In this document: positions 9,461 through 17,536 of the stretch, piece after piece | How positions within the stretch are numbered: position 1 is the stretch's first letter | Layout: the number at the start of each line of letters is the position of its first letter | NCBI GenBank assembly: GCA_938082505.1 | Contig: CALLLH010000020.1 | Span: 1-64,000 of the forward strand | Length of the DNA: 64,000 nt | Direction of reading: 5' to 3' | Origin: an uncultured Flavobacteriales bacterium | GTDB taxonomy: Bacteria; Bacteroidota; Bacteroidia; Flavobacteriales_D; Sanyastnellaceae | Position numbers and translations under genes: made by a program | Notes under the pieces: generated by a model | Told to the model about the DNA's origin: nothing | What the model saw: the letters and a program-made list of their open reading frames with translations, nothing else | The model's database searches: none

Positions 9461-10357
9461 ATGCGACCGCCACGCGTCCTGTCCATTCTCTCCCAATCCC
9501 TGAGGTTGGGGCTGATCCTGGTCGGACTTTGGGGTTGTTCCCTCATCGATCCGAACCAGGAGATTCCCCATTACATCATCGTTCCTGAAGTGCTGCTCGT
9601 ACCGAACGATGACCAGGGGACGGCCTCCAACAACATCACGGATTTGTGGGTGTACAGCATGACCGATGTCGTAGGCGTGTTTCCGCTGCCGTCCGTAGTG
9701 CCCATCCTGCCCATTGATCTGCAGGATGGCCCAGTGACACTGCTGGCTGGAATTCGCGAGAACGGCATCAGCAACAGCCGTGCACCGTATCCCTTCTACA
9801 CCACGGTCGAGTACGCTGCAACGGGTGAGCCGGGGTCCCGGGATACCCTGGTCCCCACCATTTCGCTCGTGGAGGGGGTGCGGCTGTTTCCCATTGAGGA
9901 TTTTGAGAACTCCAATGTTTTCAATTCCATGGTGGCAGGACCCGGGCTTGTTCGGACGGATGCTGAGGGCGCGGTATTCGAAGGGGAGAAATCGGGACGC
10001 ATGGAGGTGAATCCGGACAATCCGCTCATCAGGGTGAGGACCGTCGAACAGGAATATGGCCTCGCTTCGGGCGTGCCGGCATTCCTCGAGTTGGATTACC
10101 GTTGTGACCATTCCTTCGCGTTAGGGCTCTTCGGATACAGGGATGGGTTCGAGACCAAGCATTTGGCCCTGATCGTCAATCCGACCGAGACGATCGGAGG
10201 TGAAGTGGTGTGGAACAAACTCTATGTGGACCTCTCATCCGTCATCACGGCACAAGGTGTTGCCGACCACTTCGAAGTATACATCGAGTGCATTCTGGAG
10301 GGAGGCCGCGAATCCGGATCCGTCGGGCTGGACAACCTTCGGATATTGACCTATTGA
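9461..10357 (+). CDS. Outer-membrane/periplasmic lipoprotein of unknown function
   Basis: 298 residues from the ATG at 9461, chosen because it gives a compact lipoprotein signal (LILVGLWGCS, lipid-modified Cys near residue 24). The frame is open back to 9338. The body is predicted mostly beta (jelly-roll-like: DFENSNVF, a GRMEV segment, and a C-terminal SGSVGLDNLRILTY strand), as in carbohydrate-binding or lectin-like lipoproteins of Bacteroidota. No enzyme motif is seen. It ends two bases before the start of the sugar transferase gene, so the two are translationally coupled and probably act in the same surface-polysaccharide process (inference). The 145-base gap upstream (9316-9460) contains no obvious gene. 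Confidence 0.82.
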   Translation: MRPPRVLSILSQSLRLGLILVGLWGCSLIDPNQEIPHYIIVPEVLLVPNDDQGTASNNITDLWVYSMTDVVGVFPLPSVVPILPIDLQDGPVTLLAGIRENGISNSRAPYPFYTTVEYAATGEPGSRDTLVPTISLVEGVRLFPIEDFENSNVFNSMVAGPGLVRTDAEGAVFEGEKSGRMEVNPDNPLIRVRTVEQEYGLASGVPAFLELDYRCDHSFALGLFGYRDGFETKHLALIVNPTETIGGEVVWNKLYVDLSSVITAQGVADHFEVYIECILEGGRESGSVGLDNLRILTY

Positions 10358-10359
10358 GG

Positions 10360-11835
10360 ATGACAGCGGACCCACAAGCACAGGAGAACCAATCACGGCC
10401 CATCACCGCAGCTGATCGGAGATGGGCATCCGTCCAATACGTGGTGGGTGACCTCTTGGCCTCGGCAGTGGCCTGGACGACCCTGTACCTGTACCGTAAA
10501 AATGTGTTGGAATGGGCCCCGGCGTTCAGGGAGCAGTGGTTTCCGGAAGCCCTCCTGCAGGATGGGAATTTCCGGTACGGCCTCTTCTTCGTTCCGATGT
10601 TCTGGGTGGGGCTCTATGGGTTGGTCGGCATGCACGGTGCTCCATACAGGCGTTACCGTTCACAGGAAGTGGGCCAGGTGCTGTGGACCTCGCTGTTGGG
10701 TTCATTGACCTTGTTCTTCGTCCTCATCCTGGACGATGCGATCAGCAGCTACAAGCAGTACTACGAATCACTGATGGTGCTCTTCCTCGCACAGTCGGTG
10801 GCCGTCATCGCCGTGCGGTTTCCCCTGACTTCGAGGACGGTCATGCGCGTTCAGCGGGGAGAGTTGGCATTCAACACCCTCATCGTGGGATGCAATGAGG
10901 AGGCGGTCGCCATGGTCCGTGAAATCAGGGCCTTGCGCCGCAACCCGGGATTCCGTTTCGTGGGGTTCGTGCAGGTGGGACAGGAAGATTGCAAGTCCTT
11001 GGAGGGCATTCCCTGTCTCGGAAATACCGATCAATTGGTAGGATTGATCGAGGAGCATGGAATCGAGGAAGTGATCCTCGCCGTGCGGAGTTCGGAACAT
11101 GGGGAGCTGGAGACGATCATCAATCGGCTTGGGGGGACCGGAGTGGGCATCAAGATCATTCCCGATATCTATGATATCCTGAGTGGCCTGGTCCGCATGA
11201 AGAGCCTGTTTGGAGCGCCCCTGATTGCCATCCGGCAGGAGATCATGCCGTCCTGGCAGGTGGTGGTGAAAAGGGGGATGGATGTGGCCATCAGCATCAT
11301 CGCCCTCGTCCTGCTCGCCCCCATTTTCCTGTTGATTGCAGTGGCCGTGAAATGCTCTTCTCCGGGCCCGGTGTTCTTCCATCAGCAAAGGGTGGGGCGG
11401 CACGGTGAGCCGTTCTTCATCCACAAGTTCCGAACCATGGTGGTCGGAGCAGAGCGCAATGGCCCTCAACTCTCCAGTGATCACGATCCGCGGATCACGA
11501 CCATCGGTCGCGTCCTTCGAAAGTCCCGTTTGGATGAGCTGCCCCAATTCTACAATGTGCTCATCGGGGAAATGTCACTGGTGGGCCCCCGACCTGAACG
11601 CAGGCACTACATCGACCTGATCACCCAGGAGGCGTCCCATTACCACCACCTGCACAAGGTCAGGCCGGGCATCACCTCGTGGGGGCAGGTCAAGTATGGC
11701 TATGCGGAAAATGTGGAGCAGATGGTCCAGCGGCTGCGGTTTGACCTCATCTACCTCGAAAACATGTCGTTGGGACTTGACCTCAAGATCCTGGCCTACA
11801 CGGTCTGGATTGTCCTGCGCGGACGGGGCAAATGA
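10360..11835 (+). CDS. Exopolysaccharide polyprenyl-phosphate glycosyl-1-phosphate transferase (WcaJ/PglC-like)
   Basis: 491 residues. The N-terminal half has several membrane helices (about residues 25-170) and a Rossmann-like CoA-binding region (FNTLIVGCNEEA). The C-terminal half is the bacterial sugar transferase domain: VVKRGMDVAISIIALVLLAP, a PGPVFFHQQRVGRHG segment, FFIHKFRTM, RKSRLDELPQFYNVL and MSLVGPRPE. These enzymes move a sugar 1-phosphate from a nucleotide sugar onto undecaprenyl phosphate, the first membrane step of exopolysaccharide or capsule synthesis. The start is the ATG at 10360, three bases after the lipoprotein stop. No further polysaccharide genes follow here. Confidence 0.94.
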   Translation: MTADPQAQENQSRPITAADRRWASVQYVVGDLLASAVAWTTLYLYRKNVLEWAPAFREQWFPEALLQDGNFRYGLFFVPMFWVGLYGLVGMHGAPYRRYRSQEVGQVLWTSLLGSLTLFFVLILDDAISSYKQYYESLMVLFLAQSVAVIAVRFPLTSRTVMRVQRGELAFNTLIVGCNEEAVAMVREIRALRRNPGFRFVGFVQVGQEDCKSLEGIPCLGNTDQLVGLIEEHGIEEVILAVRSSEHGELETIINRLGGTGVGIKIIPDIYDILSGLVRMKSLFGAPLIAIRQEIMPSWQVVVKRGMDVAISIIALVLLAPIFLLIAVAVKCSSPGPVFFHQQRVGRHGEPFFIHKFRTMVVGAERNGPQLSSDHDPRITTIGRVLRKSRLDELPQFYNVLIGEMSLVGPRPERRHYIDLITQEASHYHHLHKVRPGITSWGQVKYGYAENVEQMVQRLRFDLIYLENMSLGLDLKILAYTVWIVLRGRGK

Positions 11836-11881
11836 TGGGCCCCGATTCGCTCGCGGGAAGGTCAAGGCGCTCATAATGAGT

Positions 11882-11889
11882 TAAATTGC
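11882..11889 (+). promoter_or_regulatory. Possible -7 promoter element
   Basis: TAAATTGC, one of several TAnnTTTG-like octamers close to start codons in this window, 7 bases before the OmpA-type start. No TTG is seen at the expected upstream distance. Confidence 0.3.
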
Positions 11890-11896
11890 AGGTGCC

Positions 11897-13018
11897 ATGT
11901 TGCACCGGTACACCAGAATCCCACTCCGCCTCAAAGCCTTGGGAGTTGTGGTCCTGATCGGTTTGACGCACGTCCATTTGGTGGGAGCGCAGACCGAGGC
12001 GGAGACGGCGCGCCGCTATGAACGGGTGGTCATGGAAGTCCTGACGGCACGGCTGGCATCGGAGGTGACCGTGGATCGGGGCAGGATTGCACTCAAAACG
12101 CCGGTCAATCGGACAATGAAAGAACTGACCGCCGTGGTCAGGGCGTCGGTGCCCTATTATCTCGAGGGTTCCATGGTGGAATTCAAGCGATTCAGGCCTC
12201 GGGTGAAGACCGCCCTTGCCGCCCTCGATGGGTGGGAGATTCCACCGGAGCCCCGCGGTTGGGAGGAGGGGGAGTGGACCTATTTCCAGGTGCAGGGGGC
12301 CGTGGAAGAGGTGTTGCTGCTCGTAGCGCTCGATATTGGGGTCTTCTCGAACCAGGCGCTGGCCGATGCCGTTCGCGTGCGGGATGAACTCGAGACGGAC
12401 TGGACCCGCATCCGGGGTGGCACCGATCCCATCGTGCCCAGTGCGCTTCCCGATTTCGGCACGTCGTCCACGGACACCAGCACCCTGGACGGTCTGGGGG
12501 ATGGGACATCGGGCAATTCGGATGACAGCCCGTCGGAGGTGGCGCGGGCACTGCGGGAATTGTCGGAGCGCATTGCCGCACTCGAACAGCGCTCGACGGC
12601 TTCAGTCCCATCCACTTCGGGAAGTTTCCCGCAAAGAGGGTTGGATGGGCAATGGCGGCCTTCAGGCGGGTGGCGTCCCTCAGGCCTTCCCGACCGTTTG
12701 CCGGAGCAGTTCACGCTGCAATTTCCGAGCGGAAGTGCAGCCTTGGGACTGAGCGCTGAATATGGCTTGAATACCCTGATTGAATGGATGGTGGCGCTGC
12801 CTACCCTGCGGGTGATGGTGACCGGCCACAGCGATGCCACCGGGTCAGAAAGGGCCAACATGGAGTTGAGCCGCCGCAGGGCACAGGTCGTGCGCTATTA
12901 TCTGCTCGAACGCGGCATGGAATCCGAGCGGGTCACCTCCGTCCATTTCGGGGAACAGCGTCCCGAATGGGGCATGGGGCTGGACAGGCGGGTGGAGATC
13001 CGCCTGATATTGGATTGA
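11897..13018 (+). CDS. OmpA-family protein
   Basis: 373 residues with a signal peptide (cleavage near VGAQ, residue ~31). Residues about 32-180 are a unique, partly charged region. A Ser/Thr/Gly-rich linker follows (residues 185-260). The C-terminal ~115 residues form an OmpA peptidoglycan-binding domain (FPSGSAALG, VTGHSDATGS, NMELSRRRAQVVRYYL). Family knowledge: such domains hold outer-membrane or periplasmic proteins to peptidoglycan. A DALEQ-like short coiled coil (ELSERIAALEQ) sits in the linker. It is followed 19 bases later by the FAH gene, functionally unrelated. Confidence 0.9.
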   Translation: MLHRYTRIPLRLKALGVVVLIGLTHVHLVGAQTEAETARRYERVVMEVLTARLASEVTVDRGRIALKTPVNRTMKELTAVVRASVPYYLEGSMVEFKRFRPRVKTALAALDGWEIPPEPRGWEEGEWTYFQVQGAVEEVLLLVALDIGVFSNQALADAVRVRDELETDWTRIRGGTDPIVPSALPDFGTSSTDTSTLDGLGDGTSGNSDDSPSEVARALRELSERIAALEQRSTASVPSTSGSFPQRGLDGQWRPSGGWRPSGLPDRLPEQFTLQFPSGSAALGLSAEYGLNTLIEWMVALPTLRVMVTGHSDATGSERANMELSRRRAQVVRYYLLERGMESERVTSVHFGEQRPEWGMGLDRRVEIRLILD

Positions 13019-13037
13019 TCCTCGCCACCTTTGCCAC

Positions 13038-13655
13038 ATGAAGATCGTCTGCATCGGCAGGAATTATGCCGACCACGCCATGGAGCTGGGCAATGCGGTT
13101 CCTTCCGAGCCCCTGTTTTTCTTCAAGCCTGAAAGCGCCATCCTGCACAAGGACCATCCGTTCGCCATCCCCGAGTGGACCTCGGATTGCCATTACGAAG
13201 TGGAACTCGTGGTTCGGATGGACCGCGCCGCAAAATGGATTGATCCCGGACATGCCGGGCGCTGCTACACCACCGTGGGACTCGGCATTGATTTCACGGC
13301 GCGTGACGTCCAACAGGAGTTGAAGTCATCGGGCAAACCGTGGGAAAAGGCCAAGGCCTTCGATGGGAGTGCGGTCCTCGGCAGGGAATGGGTGCCCCTT
13401 CACGAACTCGGGGGCGAAGTCCAGGATCTCGAATTCTCCCTGCTCAAGAATGGAGAGGTGGTGCAGGAAGGCCATACTGGGGACATGCTCTTTCCGGTCG
13501 ATGACCTGATTGCTCATGTTTCCCGATACAGCACATGGAAGACAGGTGACCTGCTGTTCACGGGCACGCCCGCTGGCGTGGGTCCCGTGAGGTCTGGGGA
13601 TCACCTCGAAGGACGGCTCGGCGGGCGCACCATGTTTGCCCTCGACGTGATCTGA
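13038..13655 (+). CDS. Fumarylacetoacetate hydrolase (FAH) family protein
   Basis: 205 residues, the size of the single-domain acylpyruvase/YcgM-like branch. It starts MKIVCIGRNYADHA and keeps the metal-binding acidic residues of the family (E54 and E56 in YEVELVV, D85 in GIDFTARD), plus the C-terminal TGTPAGVGPV motif. Members hydrolyse C-C bonds of acylpyruvates or decarboxylate oxaloacetate; the exact substrate cannot be read from sequence. It is cytoplasmic. It converges on clpB with only two bases between the stop codons. Confidence 0.93.
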   Translation: MKIVCIGRNYADHAMELGNAVPSEPLFFFKPESAILHKDHPFAIPEWTSDCHYEVELVVRMDRAAKWIDPGHAGRCYTTVGLGIDFTARDVQQELKSSGKPWEKAKAFDGSAVLGREWVPLHELGGEVQDLEFSLLKNGEVVQEGHTGDMLFPVDDLIAHVSRYSTWKTGDLLFTGTPAGVGPVRSGDHLEGRLGGRTMFALDVI

Positions 13656-13657
13656 GT

Positions 13658-16297
13658 TCAGCTCACCGCAAAGAGGGTTTCGTCCTCAATGGGTTGACGG
13701 AAGACCGCTTTTCCATCGAAGATGTCGAGCACGGTGGGTTGGGCCCGATCCAGGGTCTCCGCGAGCAGGGCCTTGGAAAGGGGATTCAGGACCGTCCGCT
13801 CGATCAGCCGTTTCACCGGCCGCGCTCCGTATTCGGCATCGTACCCCTGCTCGGTCAGCCAGTCGAGGGATTCAGGTGTGGCCTTGAGTTGGATACCCGC
13901 CTCCTCGAGTCGGTTCTTGAGCCGTCCCAGCTGCAACCGCACGATGGCGCGGGTATGCTCCATCTCCAAGGGGTGGAAGACCACGACTTCATCTACCCTG
14001 TTGATGAATTCGGGCCTGAGGAAACCGCGAAGGGCTTCCGTGGCCGCGGATCGGACACGGTGGGAACCCGCTTCATCTTCCATCGGCCTTCCCGCTTCCC
14101 TTGCGTCATTGAAAAGCCGGGCCAGGGCATCGGCTCCCGCGTTCGAAGTCATGATGATCAGGGTGTTGCGGAAATCGACAAGCCGGCCCTTGCTGTCGGT
14201 CAACCGGCCTTCATCCAACACCTGGAGCAGCGTGTTGAACACATCGGGGTGCGCCTTCTCGATCTCGTCGAGGAGGATGACGCTGTAAGGCCTGCGGCGG
14301 ACCGCTTCCGTCAGTTGCCCGCCTTCGTCATGCCCGATGTATCCCGGAGGGGCGCCCACCAGTCTGCTGACGGTATGGCGCTCCTGGAATTCGCCCATGT
14401 CCAGGCGGACCATGGCTTTTTCGTCGTCGAAGAGGAATGCGCTGAGGGCCTTGGCCAACTCGGTCTTGCCGACCCCGGTGGAGCCCATGAAAACGAAGCT
14501 TCCCATGGGCTTGTCGAGGTCCGCGAGCCCTGAGCGTGAGCGGCGCACGGCCTCGCTTACCGCCGTCACGGCCTCGGTCTGTCCGATGATGCGCAGCCCG
14601 AGTTCGTCTTCGAGTTCGAGGAGTTTTTCCCGGTCACCTTTGAGCATCCGCGACACGGGGATGCCGCTCCACAGGCTGACCACGGCGGCAATGCCTTCTG
14701 CATCGACCTCCTCCTTGACGAGCCGGGATTCTCCCTGCATTTCGAGGAGCTTGGATTTGGCGGCTTCGAGTGCGGTCTCACGTTCCCGGGTACGGCCATA
14801 CCGTATTTCCGCTACCCTGCCGAAGTCGCCTTCGCGCTCGGCGCGTTCTGCCTCGCCTTTCAGGTCTTCGAGCTCCGTCCGGAGGGACTGAACCCGATCG
14901 ATGACATCCCGTTCGGCATTCCACCGCGCCTGCAGGCTGTCGCGCTCCTCCCTCAGGTTGGCGAGGTTGATGTCGATCTCGGTGTTGCGCACCGGGTCAT
15001 CCTCTCCGGCGATGGCCGCCTTCTCTATTTCGAGCTGCATGATGCGGCGCTCGAGGTTGTCCAGTGCCTGTGGCTTGGAGTTCATCTCCAGCCTCAGACG
15101 GGATGCGGCTTCGTCCATCAGGTCGATGGCCTTGTCCGGTAGGAAGCGGTCGGGGAGGTATCGGGTCGACAGCTCCACGGCCCTGACGAGGGCTTCATCC
15201 CGGATTTCAACCTGATGGTGCACTTCGTATTTCTCTTTGATGCCCCTCAGGATGGCGAGGGCGCTCTCCCGGTCGGGCTCTTCTACCCGAACCTTCTGAA
15301 AGCGCCGCTCCAGCGCCTTGTCCTTTTCGAAGAACTTCTGGTACTCGGCCAGGGTGGTGGCTCCGATGGCGCGAAGTTCACCCCTTGCCAGGGCGGGCTT
15401 GAGGATGTTGGCCGCATCCATGGCCCCTTCACCACCACCTGCCCCCACCAGGGTGTGGATCTCATCGATGAAGAGCAGGATGCGCCCATCGCTGTCTGAT
15501 ACCTCGTGCACCACGGCTTTCAGTCGCTCCTCGAATTCGCCCTTGTACTTCGCGCCGGCCAACAGGGCCCCCATGTCCAGGCTGTGCACGGTCTTGTCCA
15601 GCAGGTTCTCGGGGACGTCTCCCGAAACGATGCGTTGGGCGATGCCTTCCGCAATGGCGGTTTTGCCCACTCCGGGCTCGCCGATCAGGATGGGGTTGTT
15701 CTTGGTTCGACGGGTGAGGATCTGGAGGACCCGGCGAATCTCCTCATCGCGCCCGATCACGGGGTCGAGTCGGCCATCCCGGGCTTGGGCGTTCAGGTTT
15801 CGGGCATACTTGGAAAGGGATTCCAGTGCATCCTCATGGCTGGCACTGTCGGCAGTGCGTCCTTTCCTCAGCGCGGCCGTGGCTTTTTCCAGTGCAGCCG
15901 CCTGGACACCGGCATCCTTGAGCAGCTGTGAAGCGGTGCTCTTGATTTTCAGAATCGCGGAGAGCAACCGGTCGAGTGCCACGTATTGGTCTCCGGCCTT
16001 GCGCGCGGATTCGACGGCACCGCGCAACACGCCTTGGGCCGATGGGGACCAGGGAATCTGTTCGGGACCCATTTCAAGGACAGGCAGTGAGTGGAGGCTT
16101 TTTTCGGCGGCCTGTTTCACGGCTTTCAATGGGACTTCCATGCTGTCAAGGAGACGGGCGGGCATCGGGTCCTCTCCATGCAACAAGGCGTGGAGCAGGT
16201 GGAGGGGGGCCACCTGGGTGTGACGGCGTTCCATGGCCAGCCCTTGGGCTGCCTGCAGCACGGACTGGGTTTTGAGGGTGAATGCGTGTTGTTCCAT
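13658..16297 (-). CDS. clpB: ATP-dependent disaggregase ClpB
   Basis: 879 residues, the normal ClpB length. Two Clp N repeats (1-145) precede AAA-1 with Walker A GEPGVGKT (206-213), pore-loop segment KYKGEFE (250-256) and Walker B LLFIDE (274-279). A full coiled-coil middle domain (about 400-530) distinguishes it from ClpA/ClpC. AAA-2 has Walker A GSTGVGKT (605-612), pore loop GYIG (652-655) and Walker B ILLDE (674-678). With DnaK it extracts polypeptides from aggregates after heat stress. It is divergent from aroK across 155 bases, which contain a perfect GTCGCT-N5-AGCGAC inverted repeat. Confidence 0.97.
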   Translation of the reverse strand: MEQHAFTLKTQSVLQAAQGLAMERRHTQVAPLHLLHALLHGEDPMPARLLDSMEVPLKAVKQAAEKSLHSLPVLEMGPEQIPWSPSAQGVLRGAVESARKAGDQYVALDRLLSAILKIKSTASQLLKDAGVQAAALEKATAALRKGRTADSASHEDALESLSKYARNLNAQARDGRLDPVIGRDEEIRRVLQILTRRTKNNPILIGEPGVGKTAIAEGIAQRIVSGDVPENLLDKTVHSLDMGALLAGAKYKGEFEERLKAVVHEVSDSDGRILLFIDEIHTLVGAGGGEGAMDAANILKPALARGELRAIGATTLAEYQKFFEKDKALERRFQKVRVEEPDRESALAILRGIKEKYEVHHQVEIRDEALVRAVELSTRYLPDRFLPDKAIDLMDEAASRLRLEMNSKPQALDNLERRIMQLEIEKAAIAGEDDPVRNTEIDINLANLREERDSLQARWNAERDVIDRVQSLRTELEDLKGEAERAEREGDFGRVAEIRYGRTRERETALEAAKSKLLEMQGESRLVKEEVDAEGIAAVVSLWSGIPVSRMLKGDREKLLELEDELGLRIIGQTEAVTAVSEAVRRSRSGLADLDKPMGSFVFMGSTGVGKTELAKALSAFLFDDEKAMVRLDMGEFQERHTVSRLVGAPPGYIGHDEGGQLTEAVRRRPYSVILLDEIEKAHPDVFNTLLQVLDEGRLTDSKGRLVDFRNTLIIMTSNAGADALARLFNDAREAGRPMEDEAGSHRVRSAATEALRGFLRPEFINRVDEVVVFHPLEMEHTRAIVRLQLGRLKNRLEEAGIQLKATPESLDWLTEQGYDAEYGARPVKRLIERTVLNPLSKALLAETLDRAQPTVLDIFDGKAVFRQPIEDETLFAVS

Positions 16298-16319
16298 CGG
16301 TTGTTTGCGTGCGGATTGT

Positions 16320-16336
16320 GTCGCTTGCGCAGCGAC
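16320..16336. promoter_or_regulatory. Inverted repeat upstream of clpB
   Basis: Perfect 6-base arms GTCGCT and AGCGAC around TGCGC, 23-39 bases before the clpB start. It does not match the CIRCE consensus of HrcA. It could be an operator or a 5' leader hairpin. Confidence 0.3.
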
Positions 16337-16418
16337 AGCTTTCCAGCGAAATCGGTGCCAACAGGAGGGGGCGGTCCGGCGGGCGACATTTTGTCGGTCT
16401 ACAGGGGTTTTGAGTGAC

Positions 16419-16447
16419 TTTTTGTCAGAGCGACGGGTATACCTTTG
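16419..16447 (+). promoter_or_regulatory. Candidate Bacteroidota-type promoter of aroK
   Basis: TTTTTG at 16419-16424 and TACCTTTG at 16440-16447, which matches the -7 consensus TAnnTTTG exactly. The spacer of 15 bases is shorter than the usual 17-23. The element ends 5 bases before the ATG, implying a very short or absent leader. Confidence 0.45.
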
Positions 16448-16452
16448 CCTTC

Positions 16453-16998
16453 ATGACCGAGGACTGCATTTTCATCGTGGGCTACATGGGGGTGGGGAAA
16501 AGCTCGGGTGGGAGACGCCTGGCGCGCTCATTGGGGATGCCCTTTGCAGATACGGACATCACCTTGATGGAACAGACCGGCAAGGACGTGACCTCGTTGT
16601 TCGAAGAATGGGGTGAAGCCCGGTTCAGGGAGGAGGAGTCAAACGTCTTGAGGGGACTGGTCAAGGATGGCGTGGCCAAGGTCATCGCGACGGGTGGTGG
16701 GACCCCTTGCCATGCGGACAACATGGATTTCATGTTGGCTCAAGGCACCGTGTTGCACTTCCAGGTGTCCTTGGAATCGCTGGTCAGGCGACTGGGCGCC
16801 AAGCGCAAGCAAAGGCCTCTGATTGCCCATGTCCCGATCGATGAACTCGGGGAGTTCGTCCAACGGCACCTGGCCGAAAGAATGCCCGTGTATTCGCGGG
16901 CCCACATCACGGTGGATGCGGATTCCCTGGACGGAGCGCGCCTCGCTTTGGTGGGGCGAATGCTGCAACAGCCGCGGAAGGGAGGGCTCAATCCGTAA
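16453..16998 (+). CDS. aroK: Shikimate kinase
   Basis: 181 residues from the ATG at 16453, which gives the standard N-terminus MTEDCIFIVG; the open frame 13 codons longer is not needed. Walker A GYMGVGKS (10-17), the shikimate-binding DTD (33-35), the GGG loop (81-83) and the lid region RKQRPL (118-123) are present. It phosphorylates shikimate with ATP in aromatic amino-acid synthesis and is cytoplasmic. Its stop overlaps the 3' end of the convergent phosphoribosyltransferase gene by 11 bases. Confidence 0.95.
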   Translation: MTEDCIFIVGYMGVGKSSGGRRLARSLGMPFADTDITLMEQTGKDVTSLFEEWGEARFREEESNVLRGLVKDGVAKVIATGGGTPCHADNMDFMLAQGTVLHFQVSLESLVRRLGAKRKQRPLIAHVPIDELGEFVQRHLAERMPVYSRAHITVDADSLDGARLALVGRMLQQPRKGGLNP

Positions 16999-17536
16999 GC
17001 AACGCCGCGTCCGGTCCCGGTCCGCTCAGCTCGACCGCGATGTGGGACTTGAGGTTGGTGGACAGGCTCTGGCCCACATAGTCCGCACGCACCGGAAACC
17101 GGCGGTGGATCCTGTCCACCAGCACGCACGTACCCACGTGGTGGGGCCTGAAGGGGAGAATGAACGCCACGCCGTGAAGCAGGGTACGACCGCTGTTCAG
17201 GACGTCGTCCACGACGATGGTCACAGCGCCTCGAATGTTGGCGCCATCAAAGGGCCCGTTGTCAGTACTGACGAGCTCCATGGGGTGGTCCAACGGCGCG
17301 TCCTTGTCCATGCGGATGATGCAACTGTGCGTCTCCGCTTTCGAGATGCTCGAGAGTTCGTTGACGATGCGCCCTGCCAGCACGCGGCCCTGGCCCTCGA
17401 TGGCGGCCACGACAATCCGCCCGGCACCGTGGTGGTCCTCCAGGATCTGACGGGCGATGCGCTGGACGCATCGGTTGATGCGTTCGGCATCCAGAATGAC
17501 AGCCGTACCGGCCGAGGATGAAGAGGAAGCACTCAT
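16988..17536 (-). CDS. PyrR-like phosphoribosyltransferase
   Basis: 182 residues from the ATG at 17536. The PRPP-binding signature VVDDVLNSGRT (108-118) sits in a type I phosphoribosyltransferase fold of the PyrR size class. PyrR proteins bind pyr mRNA or act as uracil phosphoribosyltransferases; Bacteroidota homologues are usually annotated only by family, so the RNA-binding role is uncertain. The ATG overlaps the rlmD stop (ATGA, 4 bases), showing translational coupling. A longer frame reading upstream to 18100 is rejected because it lies inside rlmD. Confidence 0.85.
   Translation of the reverse strand: MSASSSSSAGTAVILDAERINRCVQRIARQILEDHHGAGRIVVAAIEGQGRVLAGRIVNELSSISKAETHSCIIRMDKDAPLDHPMELVSTDNGPFDGANIRGAVTIVVDDVLNSGRTLLHGVAFILPFRPHHVGTCVLVDRIHRRFPVRADYVGQSLSTNLKSHIAVELSGPGPDAALLTD

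Noticed and set aside
13694-14533. 279-codon plus-strand frame
   Set aside because: Antisense to clpB. No coding features.
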